A stretch of DNA of 64,000 nucleotides, from assembly GCF_014066305.1 (NCBI RefSeq), contig NW_023501065.1, positions 310,001 to 374,000 of the forward strand, read 5' to 3'. The notes beneath the pieces are model-generated. The model did no database searches. It was given only the letters and a program-made list of their open reading frames with translations, and was not told the origin of the DNA. Shown piece by piece: positions 13,801 to 23,949 of this stretch. Origin of the DNA: Letharia columbiana (lineage: Eukaryota; Ascomycota; Lecanoromycetes; Lecanorales; Parmeliaceae). How positions within the stretch are numbered: position 1 is the first letter of the stretch; every line of letters begins with the position of its first letter. A program made the position numbers and the translations under genes.

Positions 13801-14800
13801 AATCTATACTTAATATCTAATACTGCTTAAGCGACTACTATTATTCTCTAAGAGGGAATAGAAGAATATAGAGAGCGAGTTGAGATTAATTATCCTAGGA
13901 GACGAATTATATAAGAAGCCTACTGTCTTAAACTATCTTAATAAGAAGTTTATTAGAGAGCTAAATTGGCCGCTTTGGCTTGCCGATCTTGAGTATAATA
14001 ATCTATTTATTTTAATACTATAATGGGTATATTAGATTAACTATAATAAGCTAAATATAATCTTTCCCCGTGGTACTAAATTGCAATAATATTAAAAGTT
14101 AAGCTTTATAAATAGGTATATCTTATTTCTCTTTAAATTTATTATATCAAGATATTAACTACGCTAAAGACGAGCTTAGAATAAAATTAGAATATTAATT
14201 ACTAAGGTATAGGAAATCTAAATATCGAATTATATTTAAAGTTAACGATTTTATTACTATTAAAGCGAGAAGGCTTACTCGCTTAAATAAAGTATTTCTA
14301 TATTAGCTTTCACGTAAGTAAATTAGGATATTCGCGTATATTACTATAGTGGAGAACTTTTATATCTCTTAAATTAATTCTATTCTAGATGCTTTCTATT
14401 TTAAGCTATCTATAATTATAAATATTATAAAACTTTCTAGCATTAGAAGTAAGAAGTATTATATTATATATATTAAACGCATAGAGTAGCTTAATAAAAC
14501 CCGGCGACTAATCCGCGGAGGAATTATCTTGCTTCTAAGCTGAGATTACGATATTTAATTTATATAGAATAAAGATAATTTGTTATTTTGAAGGTTTTTA
14601 TCTCGATAATAGAGAATACATTTACCTGAGCTATAAAATGATGGAACTTACAGATACTTACTAGGTGGGCGCTCTCTATAGAAAATTCCGCTATATTTTC
14701 CGCGCTTTAGAATTATTTATCTCGATATTAGGCTATTAAATATAAAATATAAATTATATAATACGCGAAATACGATATCTAAATATAGATGTTAAGGCTT
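10811..14800 (+). pseudogene. Tnp2-like transposase relic of element P
   Basis: The plus-strand frames, with many RIP stops, follow the order of the large fungal Tnp2-type transposases. An N-terminal helical region begins near 10850 (KTAFLKYLKKDNIDKYFKAL). A leucine-rich stretch lies at about 11350-11500. The motif FRIKIYIKMTYFMN at about 11634-11675 is followed by the open 11701-11955 segment, with a former Cys/His cluster and an RDF motif at its end. Then comes YYDYRYKGSNIELD (about 12066-12110), the central block GVEHIICVYTIAFIKDIK (about 12505-12557), and a C-terminal block with YVTPNNLVIFSKEDKHR (about 13550-13602). The family provides DDE-type cut-and-paste transposase. Stops and frameshifts show this copy is dead. 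The assignment rests on remembered family patterns and needs a profile search. Confidence 0.7.
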
Positions 14801-16440
14801 AAAGTGTGAACCGCTAAACCCCTAACTTAAAAACTATTAGAAAATCCTTAAGATTCGAACTTAGCGGAAATTCGAGAAATGCTTAATATTTGACTTAGGA
14901 GAATTTCGAGAAGGTAGGTGTAATTCGTTCGTTAACGATATTACCCCAAGCTTTACCATATATTTATACGCCTATATTCTAATCTAGACGGTTCTATAGG
15001 ACGATCTAAGAAGTAGAAAACTAATCTTAGCGTAAAGCCCGTAATACTAGTAGGTATATCTAAGCGATAAGCGCTTTTCTAGAGCGCTTAGTAGTAGAGT
15101 CTCCCCTTAATCGAGGTATTTAACTTAAAGCTATATAAGTGTTTATATTATTGAAGGATATCGAAGGATAAGACTTATAAATAGCTAGGTTTAGTTGATT
15201 AAAAGTTAAAAAGTAATATAGATACTTATCTCTTAGATACTATAATTTAGATTATAATCTCTTTAAAAGATAGAAGTCTAGCGAGCGTAATTTACGTATA
15301 TAGAAAGATATTAGATATAATTATAGAGCTCTTTTTTAATAGCGAGATATATAAAAAAAGCGATTAGTAGATTAGTGCTTTTTTAATAGAAAAATTATAT
15401 GAATAGATGATATCTTCGAGTATTCCAGAATGGGCGATAATGCGTATTTTCTTATTAGTATAATATAGAAGCCTCGCGATAGAATTATTAACGGTTTAAT
15501 AATAGCGTAATATTTCTATATATTAAGCATCTTTATTTATCTCTATTTATCTTTAAAGATATTTTCGGCTTTTTCTACTTTTTCTAGACTTCTTCGACTT
15601 TCTTATTAATTAGATATTCGCTAATCTATATTTTATTCTTATAGATCTTATCTATAATAATAATAACTTAATCTTTAATTTTAGATTAATTAGAATTTTA
15701 GGCTTAGGTTTTTAAGCTAATATAGCGATAGCGACGATAAGGTATAGAGTATATATTTATCTTCTTATAGTTAGCTAAAGTAGATAAATAAAGTAGGCGA
15801 GCTAGATATATAGACCGTTATTACGCGTTCTATTATTAACTTAAAGAAGATACTATAATGTAATATCGGCAGCGGTATAGATAGGAGAAAGGCGGTATAA
15901 CTTAAGATAAAAAAGAGATTTATATCTGACGAAATATTAGAATAAGATAATAATATGAAATTAGCGATAGTAGAGAAGAAAGTAGAATAACGTAATTAAT
16001 GCAAGTATTGTAGATATTAATTATAGGATATTAAATTTTTTTCTATTTTAAGATACATAACCGCGCTATATTCTCCGCTATTTCGATTATATTTTGCTAA
16101 CGTATTATATATTAATCCTAGTAGCTATTCTAGATTAGATAAGGTAATTTTAAACGATATATTTATATCGAGGGACTTCCGAGAAATATACTTTTAGTAC
16201 TATTTTTACCCCTTCGCTAATATTAAGCTATACGATATTTTATTATCTAATTTAAATCTTTATATCGAGCGTGAGAATAAAGAGCTAATGTATATTAATA
16301 GCAGCGCGTAAACTATTAGAGTACTTTTAAATTCGCTTAATCGAGTAATAAAAGCGTATAGAGGAATTTATTTAATAGATTATAATTATATTAAGTAGTA
16401 AAGTATTATAGTAAGTTACTTAACGATTTTATATTCTATT
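14801..16440. other. P interior downstream of transposase
   Basis: RIP-mutated sequence between the transposase relic and the right terminal region. I read no recognisable protein. It may be the transposase 3' end and UTR. Confidence 0.4.
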
Positions 16441-17201
16441 TAGATGTTTTATTATACTATTATGCTGCTATACTGCTGTGTAACGTACCGCCGAATATGC
16501 GAATACTACGAGAAGCTATTTTGATCTTAGTAGGGGCTTACCAAAAAAAAAAAAGCAGCGCTGTAGTTGGTACTGTAAATTGATTATCTCGAGCGTATAT
16601 CTACTGAATATAGTACTGTTTTTTTCTTTAGACAGGTTAGTCATATTTGTTTATATTGTATGGTGCTTATTTTGTATATAGGCGGATATGTATTTAAAGC
16701 TCGGAGAAGAGGTAGCGTCGCGTAATAACGTTGTATAGATTGACGGCGCAGCGTAGCGTTTATCTTAATTATTTAGATGATAGGTGTAGTAGCTATTGAG
16801 TAAATTAAGCAGATATCTATTATTTAGGTATACTAGTATGGGCGTATAGTTAAAGATATCAAATATAGTTCATATAGGGCTGCTTGCAGTGAACTAATAT
16901 ATGATAAGCCTCTGATACAAAATTAATGCTATATTGTTCCGCCATCAGTATGCCATTGACTATCTATTAACTATTCATTGATACACAAGTTTGAAAAAAT
17001 GATAAGTTTAATTGAACTTACCATGAGCGAGAACGGTAAGTACTTCGTGTTATCACATTATGGAGAATGTAAATTGTTTAAAATGGGCCATTTTGTTTAA
17101 TCCGGTGTGTAGTCTTTATTATGCAGTCCACACCATTTATCGAAATGGCCAATCTATATAAGATAGACCTAAAATTCCCGTTACTACTGGGGCTCATAAG
17201 G
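16441..17201. repeat. P right terminus, low-RIP, with hairpin
   Basis: CpA and TpG become common again. Near 16965-17000 the words CATTGACTATCTATTAACTA and CATTGATAC match the end of E2 (63265-63297). A 65-bp imperfect palindrome spans 17086-17150. Its central TCCGGTGTGTAGTC is the reverse of the E1 subterminal GACTACACACCGGA. The end reads GGGGCTCATAAGG before TA. Confidence 0.7.
17086..17150. repeat. Subterminal hairpin in P
   Basis: The arms GGCCATTTTGTTTAATCCGG and the reverse of CCACACCATTTATCGAAATG pair imperfectly around TAGTCTTTATTATGCAGT. The hairpin sits about 50 bp from the right end of P. Subterminal palindromes of this kind often mark transposase binding sites, which is inference here. 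Confidence 0.65.
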
Positions 17202-17203
17202 TA

Positions 17204-18560
17204 TAATTTTAATTTTAAATTATATTTATAATTTAGAGAGTAGAGTAATTAGCTAATCTTTTAAGCGATAAACTATTATTATATTATTTATTTATAAGAC
17301 TAAATATATCGATTAGATTTAGATTATAAAGAAAGTTATTTAACTTTAAAGATTACTTAGTTAAATTTATCTTAATAAATTATTCTAAATAATTATTATC
17401 TTTAATAATAATTAAGATATAATTGCTTTAGTGAAAAACTCTTAGTATTATAATTATATTAAATATATTAATATTTAATATTATTAAATACGTAATTAAA
17501 TTATTAATAATAATATAAATCTTAAATATATTTTTATTAATAAATAGATAATTAATAAACTTATTAAGGCCTTATATAAAAATAAATTTAAGCTCTTTTA
17601 GAAACTTATTAATTTAAAATCTTATTTATAGAATAATTATTTTTTATATCTTAGCGATACGCTTATTATTAAGAAAGAATTAATTTTAATATCTTAAGAG
17701 ATAAATAAATTTATATCTTAGTAATACGCTTATTATTAAGAAAGAGTTAATTCTAATATCTTATAAGATAAATAAATTATTATTAAAAGAGTTAATTCTA
17801 ATATCTTAAGAGGTAAATAAATTATTATTAAAAAGAATTAATTCTAATATTTTAAAGAGTAAATAGATTTCGAGTAGATTAAGTCTTTCGATCTTATTAC
17901 TTATATAAAAGCCTACTTCTAATTAATTTCTATATCTTAAATAATCTATTTAAACTACTCGTCGAGCCGCTATATTAAGCTTAATACTCTATAAACTTAC
18001 TATTTTATATCGAAATAGCTATTTCTTTAGCGCTATCGCTATTAAATCTTTAAAACTCTTTTAAAATACTTTTATCTATATCTTATCTTATTAACGTATT
18101 ATATACGAGGCGTATATTATTATTAGTTACTATCGCTAAGAATTAGATATTTAAAATAACCCCCGCAGAGGCCTTATAGTAGGGCGCGTATATATAAGAC
18201 GAATAATTTCTTTCAATCGGATTTATTCTACTCTTACGAATATCCTTCGACCTCGAATTAATTGATTTTTAATATATATTAGATAGCCTAGAAATAAAAT
18301 TTTCAAAAAACCGCTTTTTAATAAAAGTAGAATTTTAATAGTAGAGGTATAGTCTAATATAGTCGTTTTTAGATTTCGACTTTTCACCTTATCTATCTTA
18401 TTATAAATATTATAAACTTTTAATCTTTAATTAATCGATTTTTAATATATATTAAATGTACTAAAAATAAAATTTTTAAAAAATCGCTTTTTAATAAAAA
18501 ATGGAATTTTTATATAGAGTAAATAGAATTTTTCCTATATATATATCCTCTTTACCTTTA
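17204..18560 (+). pseudogene. Copia C4: RNase H end and 3' UTR of a second Copia family
   Basis: The plus strand at about 17450-17640 reads YIKYINIQYYQIRN-like with RIP stops, then ALYKNKFKLF. This is the Copia RNase H C-terminus, equivalent to KHINxRYHxIRD...TKAL..KF..F. Downstream, 17900-18400 aligns with the 3' UTR of C1 (reverse of 23260-23660) and C3 (61330-61770), including the shared block ATAGCTATTTCTTTAGCGCT. Unlike those copies it carries internal tandem repeats (17647-17870) and a duplicated UTR block (18244-18325 and 18424-18510). I did not find an LTR of the C1 type at its end, so this is a related but distinct family or a truncated copy. Its upstream part is missing: the P element abuts it. 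Confidence 0.7.
17647..17870 (+). repeat. Tandem repeats, four units (about 66, 67, 46, 46 bp)
   Basis: Each unit contains TTATTATTAA(G)AAAG(A)GTTAATT(T/C)TAATAT followed by TTAAGAG(A/G)TAAATAAAT. The first two units carry an extra TTATATCTTAG(C/T)(G/A)ATACGC segment that the last two lack. They lie just after the Copia RNase H remnant. Confidence 0.75.
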
Positions 18561-18930
18561 TTACTCGACGTTCGAATATAGTATTTACTTAAATAAGAGG
18601 AATAGAGAAGAAAGTATTTTTATTTTTTATACTTATTTAATTCGAGCTATATTTCGAGTATATAAGAGTATTAAAATATATTATCTAATTAAGTTAAAAG
18701 GTTTATCGAGGTAAGAAAGATTTTGAATAAAGTCTTCATAATCCCCCCGCCTCCCCTTACAGCTACGAGTGCTATCCGAATTATTATTAAATTTTAGTAG
18801 AAATAACGTACACCACCTAGTAAATAATTAAAGGATTCAAAACCTAAATCTTAGAGTTTTTATATACTTCTTAGAGAATAGAATCTTAGTTTCTAGAATT
18901 AATCGAATTTATATTCGAAATAATTAAATA
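18561..18930. other. Unassigned spacer with a C-rich patch
   Basis: This contains ATCGAGGTAAGAAAGATTTT (18708-18727), which resembles ACCGAGGTAAGAAAGGTTTA at 30142-30161, and a C-rich run near 18745-18762. It may be the edge of an unrecognised element. No gene was seen. Confidence 0.4.
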
Positions 18931-20265
18931 GAAAAATTAGAGGATTAAAAGATAGCGTTTAATAGATTATTAATTAATTATAAAATTATAATAATTATAA
19001 TAAAAATAATCTTTATAATTACTTAAGAATTTAAGCGATAAAGATTATTATCTTTACTTCTATAAAGAAATTAGATATAAACTTTATATTTAAAGATATT
19101 ATAAATACTTCTAGAGGAAAATCTAATAAAAGAGTAAATAATTTATAAAGTATTAATAGTATAATTTATAAAACGTATTGTAAAGAATAATTATAGAGCG
19201 GATTAGAAAGTTAAATATAATCTATAGCGTAATTATCTATAATTATAAAAGAAAAGACGCTTTAAACTATTAAATTTCGAATTAAAGAAAAAAATAGCGA
19301 TTATTAAAACGCGTAAGAAATAGCTTATAGATATATATAATTAATTCTATTTCTATAATATTATAGCTAAATATCTTATTCTTAATAAAAAATTAATAAG
19401 ATAATTTTTTATAAAAATTAGATATATAAATTATAGCTTTATTAAGACTTTAAAAAATAATTAAAAAAAGATATATATAAACTCGAAAGGTATTCTTAGA
19501 GTAGTAATAGATTACTATCGAAATTTTTATAATATAAAACTCTTAAATAAAAGCGTTTGAAATAAAATTTTATAATATATAATAAATCGAGTAAACTCGA
19601 TAAATACTATTAAAATAAAAAATCTTATTAAAGCTTAAGAGATATAAGTTATTATTCGCTAGGCGTTTTTAAAAACCTTATTAGATAAAGATAATCTTTT
19701 AAATAAGTTTTATAAAATTATTATAAAATATAAGAAAAAGAAGAAAGAGAAAACTTTAATTATTATTACGTAATTAATCTTTTTCTATAATTAGATATAG
19801 CGAAAATAAAAACTCTTAAAGTATTAGATAAATAAGATTTTTACTATTTTTTTTAAGAATAAAAGTAAATAAATTAATATTAAGAATTATTATTCTCTAT
19901 TTATTATAAATATAGATTATAAAATCTTTATAGATATTTTAATATAATATTTAATAAAAGCTCTAGATAGAGTAATTAACGAATAATAATTAACTTTCTT
20001 ATCGAAGAGACTAATAGATAATAATATTAAAATAATTTAATATCTAATAATTAAGTATAAATTTATTAAGAAATTATTATAGAAGTAAAAGAGAATCGCT
20101 ATTCTTTTTCTTAATTAGAAAAAAATATATAATTAAGGCAATTATAGGTTTCTTCTAACAATTCTAAAAGAATAAGATATATTTAAAAAATTTATTATCT
20201 AGATATAACTTATTTATAAAAAAATTAAGATTAAAATTTATATTAAAAGTTATATTATAGAAATA
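18931..20265 (+). pseudogene. LINE-type reverse transcriptase relic, N-terminal part
   Basis: A plus-strand frame reads as a non-LTR retrotransposon RT. A stretch near 19890-19930 reads SLFIINIDYKIF (the RPISLLNxDYKIxxK motif). It is followed by LIKALDRVINEQQLTFLSKR near 19955-20015 (the L...I...Q.GF..GR motif). Near 20095-20145 it reads AILFLNQKKIYN, the FLDQEKAYD motif whose catalytic Asp positions are now Asn (GAT or GAC to AAT). Helical coding-like sequence lies upstream. The RT is interrupted at 20266 by repeat D1. It is clearly dead. The clade (Tad1 or other) cannot be set by eye. Confidence 0.7.
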
Positions 20266-20702
20266 ATTAGTATATATAAAAGAATAAGATAGGGCTAAGC
20301 TTAAAAACCTTGAATTTATATATGTAGCCAATTATAAATTTAGGGTTACTACGCTCTTTAATTAGACCAGCTGAGTCATCGCGAATAAATAAATTAGCGT
20401 CCGCAACCATCAAAATCTCGCCCTCCCGCGCCTCCCTTATTAAATTATAAGTATACGTTATTCACAATAGTAATAACTTTTTTGTTTTCTATTGAAATTT
20501 TGGAATTTTTAATTTAAATTTTAAAGCGCTATTTGCGCTTTCCGAATTTTTAAGAATTTTAAAAATTTGTCTTATAATCATTAAAGCGCAAGGAATTCAA
20601 ATATCGCTCACCAAAGTTCGCTCACCAAAGATCGCTCACCTATTTACTCGATAGCCCTAATTAAAAAGATAATTATGAATTTAATTCATTAGCCTTTACT
20701 CG
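20266..20702 (+). repeat. Repeat D1 (437 bp)
   Basis: This is a full copy of a short dispersed repeat also at 50575-50998 and, internally deleted, at 30782-30959. All begin ATTAGTATATATAAAA(G/A)AATAAG. D1 and D3 end near CATAGGCCTTTACTCG or its close variant. Features are a TATA-like TATATAAAAG at the start, an internal TAGGGCTA near each end, and three repeats of TCGCTCACC(AAAG) near 20607-20641. CpA is retained, so it is younger or escaped RIP. The class (MITE, SINE or solo LTR) is unresolved: I saw neither clear terminal inverted repeats nor a target duplication. Confidence 0.75.
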
Positions 20703-22807
20703 TTATAATATAAAATAATATAAAATAAAAAAATTCTCTAAGCTATTCTTTATTTATAGCTATAATTAAAAATTTAATTTAATATATTACTTATAATCCT
20801 TAAATCTCGAAGATATAAATAAGAAATAGAATATTAAAGATAATAATATATATTAATAATATAATAATTTTAATATAATCTTAAATAGAGATAGATATTA
20901 TAATAGTAATCTTAAAAATCTATTACGCTATAACTAGCGCGAGAATTAATTAGAATTAATTATATATATTATTTATAAAAAATATTATCTATATTTATAT
21001 TATTAATATAAAAAAAAAATTCTTCTATAATTTTTATAAATATTTAGAGATATTAATTAGAGTGAATATTAATCTCTAATTAAATAATCTTTAGATTAAA
21101 ATTCTATAAAAAATTAAGAGATTAATATTAAATTACTTGTAATTTTATCCATTTTTTAAAAATAAAGTAATAATTAAAATTATCTTTATAATATTTCTTT
21201 TTAAATTCGCTATATATAATATTTATATATATTTCTAATAATATATAACGAGTTAGAAAAGAAGTATTATAAGTTAATATAAAATAATAAAATTCGAGAT
21301 ATTATTTATAATCTTTATATTTATTATTAGATAAAAGAGAGTAGAGTTAAAATAATTAATCTATAAGCTATTATTAATAAAAGTATTATAATTATAATTA
21401 ATAGAGTAATTAATTCTTTTAAATTAGTATAAGCTATTTTAATTAAAAATATTCTAATATTATATATTTAAAGTTTTTTATATATCTTAATATTTATTAA
21501 TTCTTAAATAACTCGATTCTCTAATTAATTTAATTATATTTTAGAACTAATACGAGCTATCTAATAGCGATAAAAAAATATCTATATAAATTCTTTAAAT
21601 TAAACTTTTTTGATTTATTATAAAACTATTAACGATATTAATATTCTATTATTCGTTATTAAAGAAAGTCGATTTAGAGAATATAAAAAAGTTTAATTTT
21701 AAGATCTAGTAAGCTTTATAAAATAGAGATATTAAAATTTTAGAAGATATATAAAACTTGATATATACGATTTTAATAGTTCTAGCTAGAATAGTATATA
21801 ATAAGTACTTTTTCTAGATTAATTATACTATTAATAAATTAATTTTTAACGCTATTTTATTAAACTAGCGCTTATTACTCTTAGCCCTATATATATAAAA
21901 ATTAGATATACTTTAATAAGAATACTTTATAGAGATTAATAATTATTTTATCTCTCTATCGAAAATTAGCTTTTAATAAATCTATTTTATAATCTTAAAT
22001 AAGAAATTAAAAATTATTAATTTTAGCGATAGAATTAAGAGTTTTATTCTTATTTATTAATATTATTATAAATTAAAAGTCTTAATAAATAAAATATAAT
22101 TTATAATTTATAATAAGTTTAAAATATTATATATAAAAGATTTCCTCTAATAGTTACTTTATAAGAAGATTTAATTAGAAATTAATTTTATTTAGATATT
22201 AATATAATAATAGCTATATTCTATTTATAATATTAATTAATTCTTATTTTATATATAAATTAAGTATATAATATTAAAAGTAATATAAGAAAAGTTTTTT
22301 ATTATTTTAGATTAATTAACTCTTAATTCGATATTCGAGATAAAAATTATTAATAAGATAATCGCTTTTATAATATTTAGCTTTAATTTAAAAAATATTA
22401 ATAAGAGATAATAGAATATTCTCTATTAAACTACTATTTAATCTTTATAAAAATATTATTTTTTATATAGTTTTAGCGATTTAGTTATATACTAGTTTCT
22501 AGATATTACTTAAAATTATTATTAAATTCTAATTTAAAAGTAAATTCTTATAGATCGAGTTTTATATCTTTATAAAAGATATTAAATTAAAAAATATAAT
22601 ATATAAATATTTAAGAATCTTTAAGACGAGTTTCTTAATCGAATAAAGGTTTATAAGAGCCTTATCTACTTAATATCTAACTCCTTTATAATAATAAATT
22701 AAGTTAAATAAAGAATAGTAGAGATAATTAAAAAGTTAAATAATATTATAAAGAATTAAAATATAGATATTAATAATATTAGTAATTAAAATAAATTAAT
22801 AAGCTTA
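20703..22807 (+). pseudogene. Probable LINE relic, downstream part
   Basis: Heavily RIP-mutated sequence continues to the C1 insertion site. The plus strand near 21570-22300 has long stretches with only RIP-type stops, compatible with the C-terminal part of a LINE ORF2 (a zf-RVT-like region), but no motif is decisive. The GACCT target duplication at 22808-22812 marks where C1 inserted. The sequence resumes at 29892. Confidence 0.4.
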
Positions 22808-22812
22808 GACCT
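22808..22812. repeat. Target-site duplication GACCT (left) of C1
   Basis: GACCT directly precedes the left LTR and recurs at 29892-29896 directly after the right LTR: a perfect 5-bp duplication that fixes the ends of C1. Confidence 0.93.
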
Positions 22813-22963
22813 TATTAAAATATGAGGTAGAACACTTAGTTATATTAACTAGAGAGTTCTATAAAAGGAAAGAGCGACTAGATACGAATATACTAAGGCG
22901 TATCACGTGATTATATTATATAATCGCTAAGACGCCAAGAGTCACATAATTCGAATTTCAACA
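22813..22963 (-). repeat. C1 3' LTR (151 bp)
   Basis: It pairs with 29741-29891. It runs TATTAAAATATGAGG to AATTTCAACA on the plus strand, i.e. TGTTGAAATT...TTTTAATA in the coding direction, and contains CACGTG near 22907. It retains more CpA and TpG than the element interior. Confidence 0.92.
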
Positions 22964-23078
22964 CTCCCCTTCGCATATATTCTTTTATACGCGAAATTCG
23001 ATAAATACGAAGTTTAACGCTAATAGTGTCAAAATCAGATAAATAAGATAAAAAATAACTTAATCGATTTTCGCTAGA

Positions 23079-23253
23079 GTTTAGCGTTAGATAATTAAAG
23101 TGAAGTTCGAGCTAGATAGTTAAAGTAAGTTTAATAATAAGTAATTAAAGTAAAGTTTAAGTCGAATAGTTAAAGTAAGTTTAGCGCTAAATAATTAAAG
23201 TAAAGTTCGAGTTAGATAATTAAAGTAAGTTTAACGCCGAGTAGCTAAAGTAA
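23079..23253 (-). repeat. C1 3'-UTR minisatellite, seven units of 24-26 bp
   Basis: The unit is GTTTAGCG(C/T)TA(A/G)ATAATTAAAGTAA, alternating with GTTCGAGCTAGATAGTTAAAG variants. It lies between the end of pol and the polypurine tract. C2 has eight units and C3 about three. Confidence 0.85.
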
Positions 23254-23949
23254 AAAGTCGAAATCTAAAAACGACTATATTAAACCCCAAATTCCACTTT
23301 TTATCAAAAAACGATTTTTTAAAAATTTTATTTTTAGGTTATCTAATATATATCAAAAATCGATTAATTTAAGATCGAAGAATATTTATAGGAGTAACTA
23401 AATAAAATAATTAAAAGAAATTCTTTATTTTATATATTACGATTAATTATAAAGCTTCTATAAGGTCGTTTTAGATATCTAATTCTTTAATAATAATAAC
23501 TAATAATAATAGTAATATAAATAAGAATATTTTAAAAGAGCTTTAAAGATTTAATAGCGATAGCGATAATAGCGCTAAAGAAATAGCTATTTTAATATAA
23601 AATAGCGAGTTTATAGAGTATTAAGTCTAAGGCTTAATAGATGACTTAAATAAATTATTTAAACTGCGAGAATTAATAAAATAGCTTCTCTAAAATTAAA
23701 GTTAATTTCTCTAAATAGATAATACTATAAATAATATTTTAATTTAATTAATATATAAAACTTCTTAAATTTATTCTTAAATAATATCTTAATAAATTTA
23801 TTAATTATCTATTATTTAATAAAGATATATTTAAGAGTAATAATATTAATAATAATTTATTCTTATATATAATAATATTAAATATTAATATATTTAATAT
23901 ATATATAAAATTAAGAATTTTTAATAAGAATTATAATATTTTAATTATT

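Larger units (their letters stand above)
6265..17201 (+). mobile_element. Element P: 10.9-kb TA-flanked DNA transposon with Tnp2-like transposase
   Basis: The left end reads CCTTAGGGGAAACACG after TA (6263-6264). The right end, reversed, reads CCTTATGAGCCCCAGTAG before TA (17202-17203). The short imperfect inverted termini and TA flanks match the pattern of Q and of the small E elements. Inside, a plus-strand Tnp2-like transposase relic occupies about 10811-14800, and a minus-strand companion frame runs from about 10760 leftwards. The outer 300 bp on the left and 760 bp on the right keep many CpA and TpG, while the interior is RIP-mutated. The left flank is Gypsy tail and the right flank is Copia C4, so the flanks do not rejoin one known element and the TA duplication is not proven. 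Assignment to CACTA or to a KDZ-type superfamily is undecided: Tnp2 similarity suggests CACTA, but a TA duplication is not CACTA-like. Confidence 0.7.

Noticed and set aside
20297..20659. TA-flanked MITE with GGGCTA ends as the whole of repeat D
   Set aside because: Similarity between copies extends about 25-40 bp beyond both TAGGGCTA words, so these are not the element ends.
23079..23253. CRISPR-like array
   Set aside because: Units are contiguous 24-26-bp variants with no unique spacers; a minisatellite in a Copia 3' UTR of a eukaryote.
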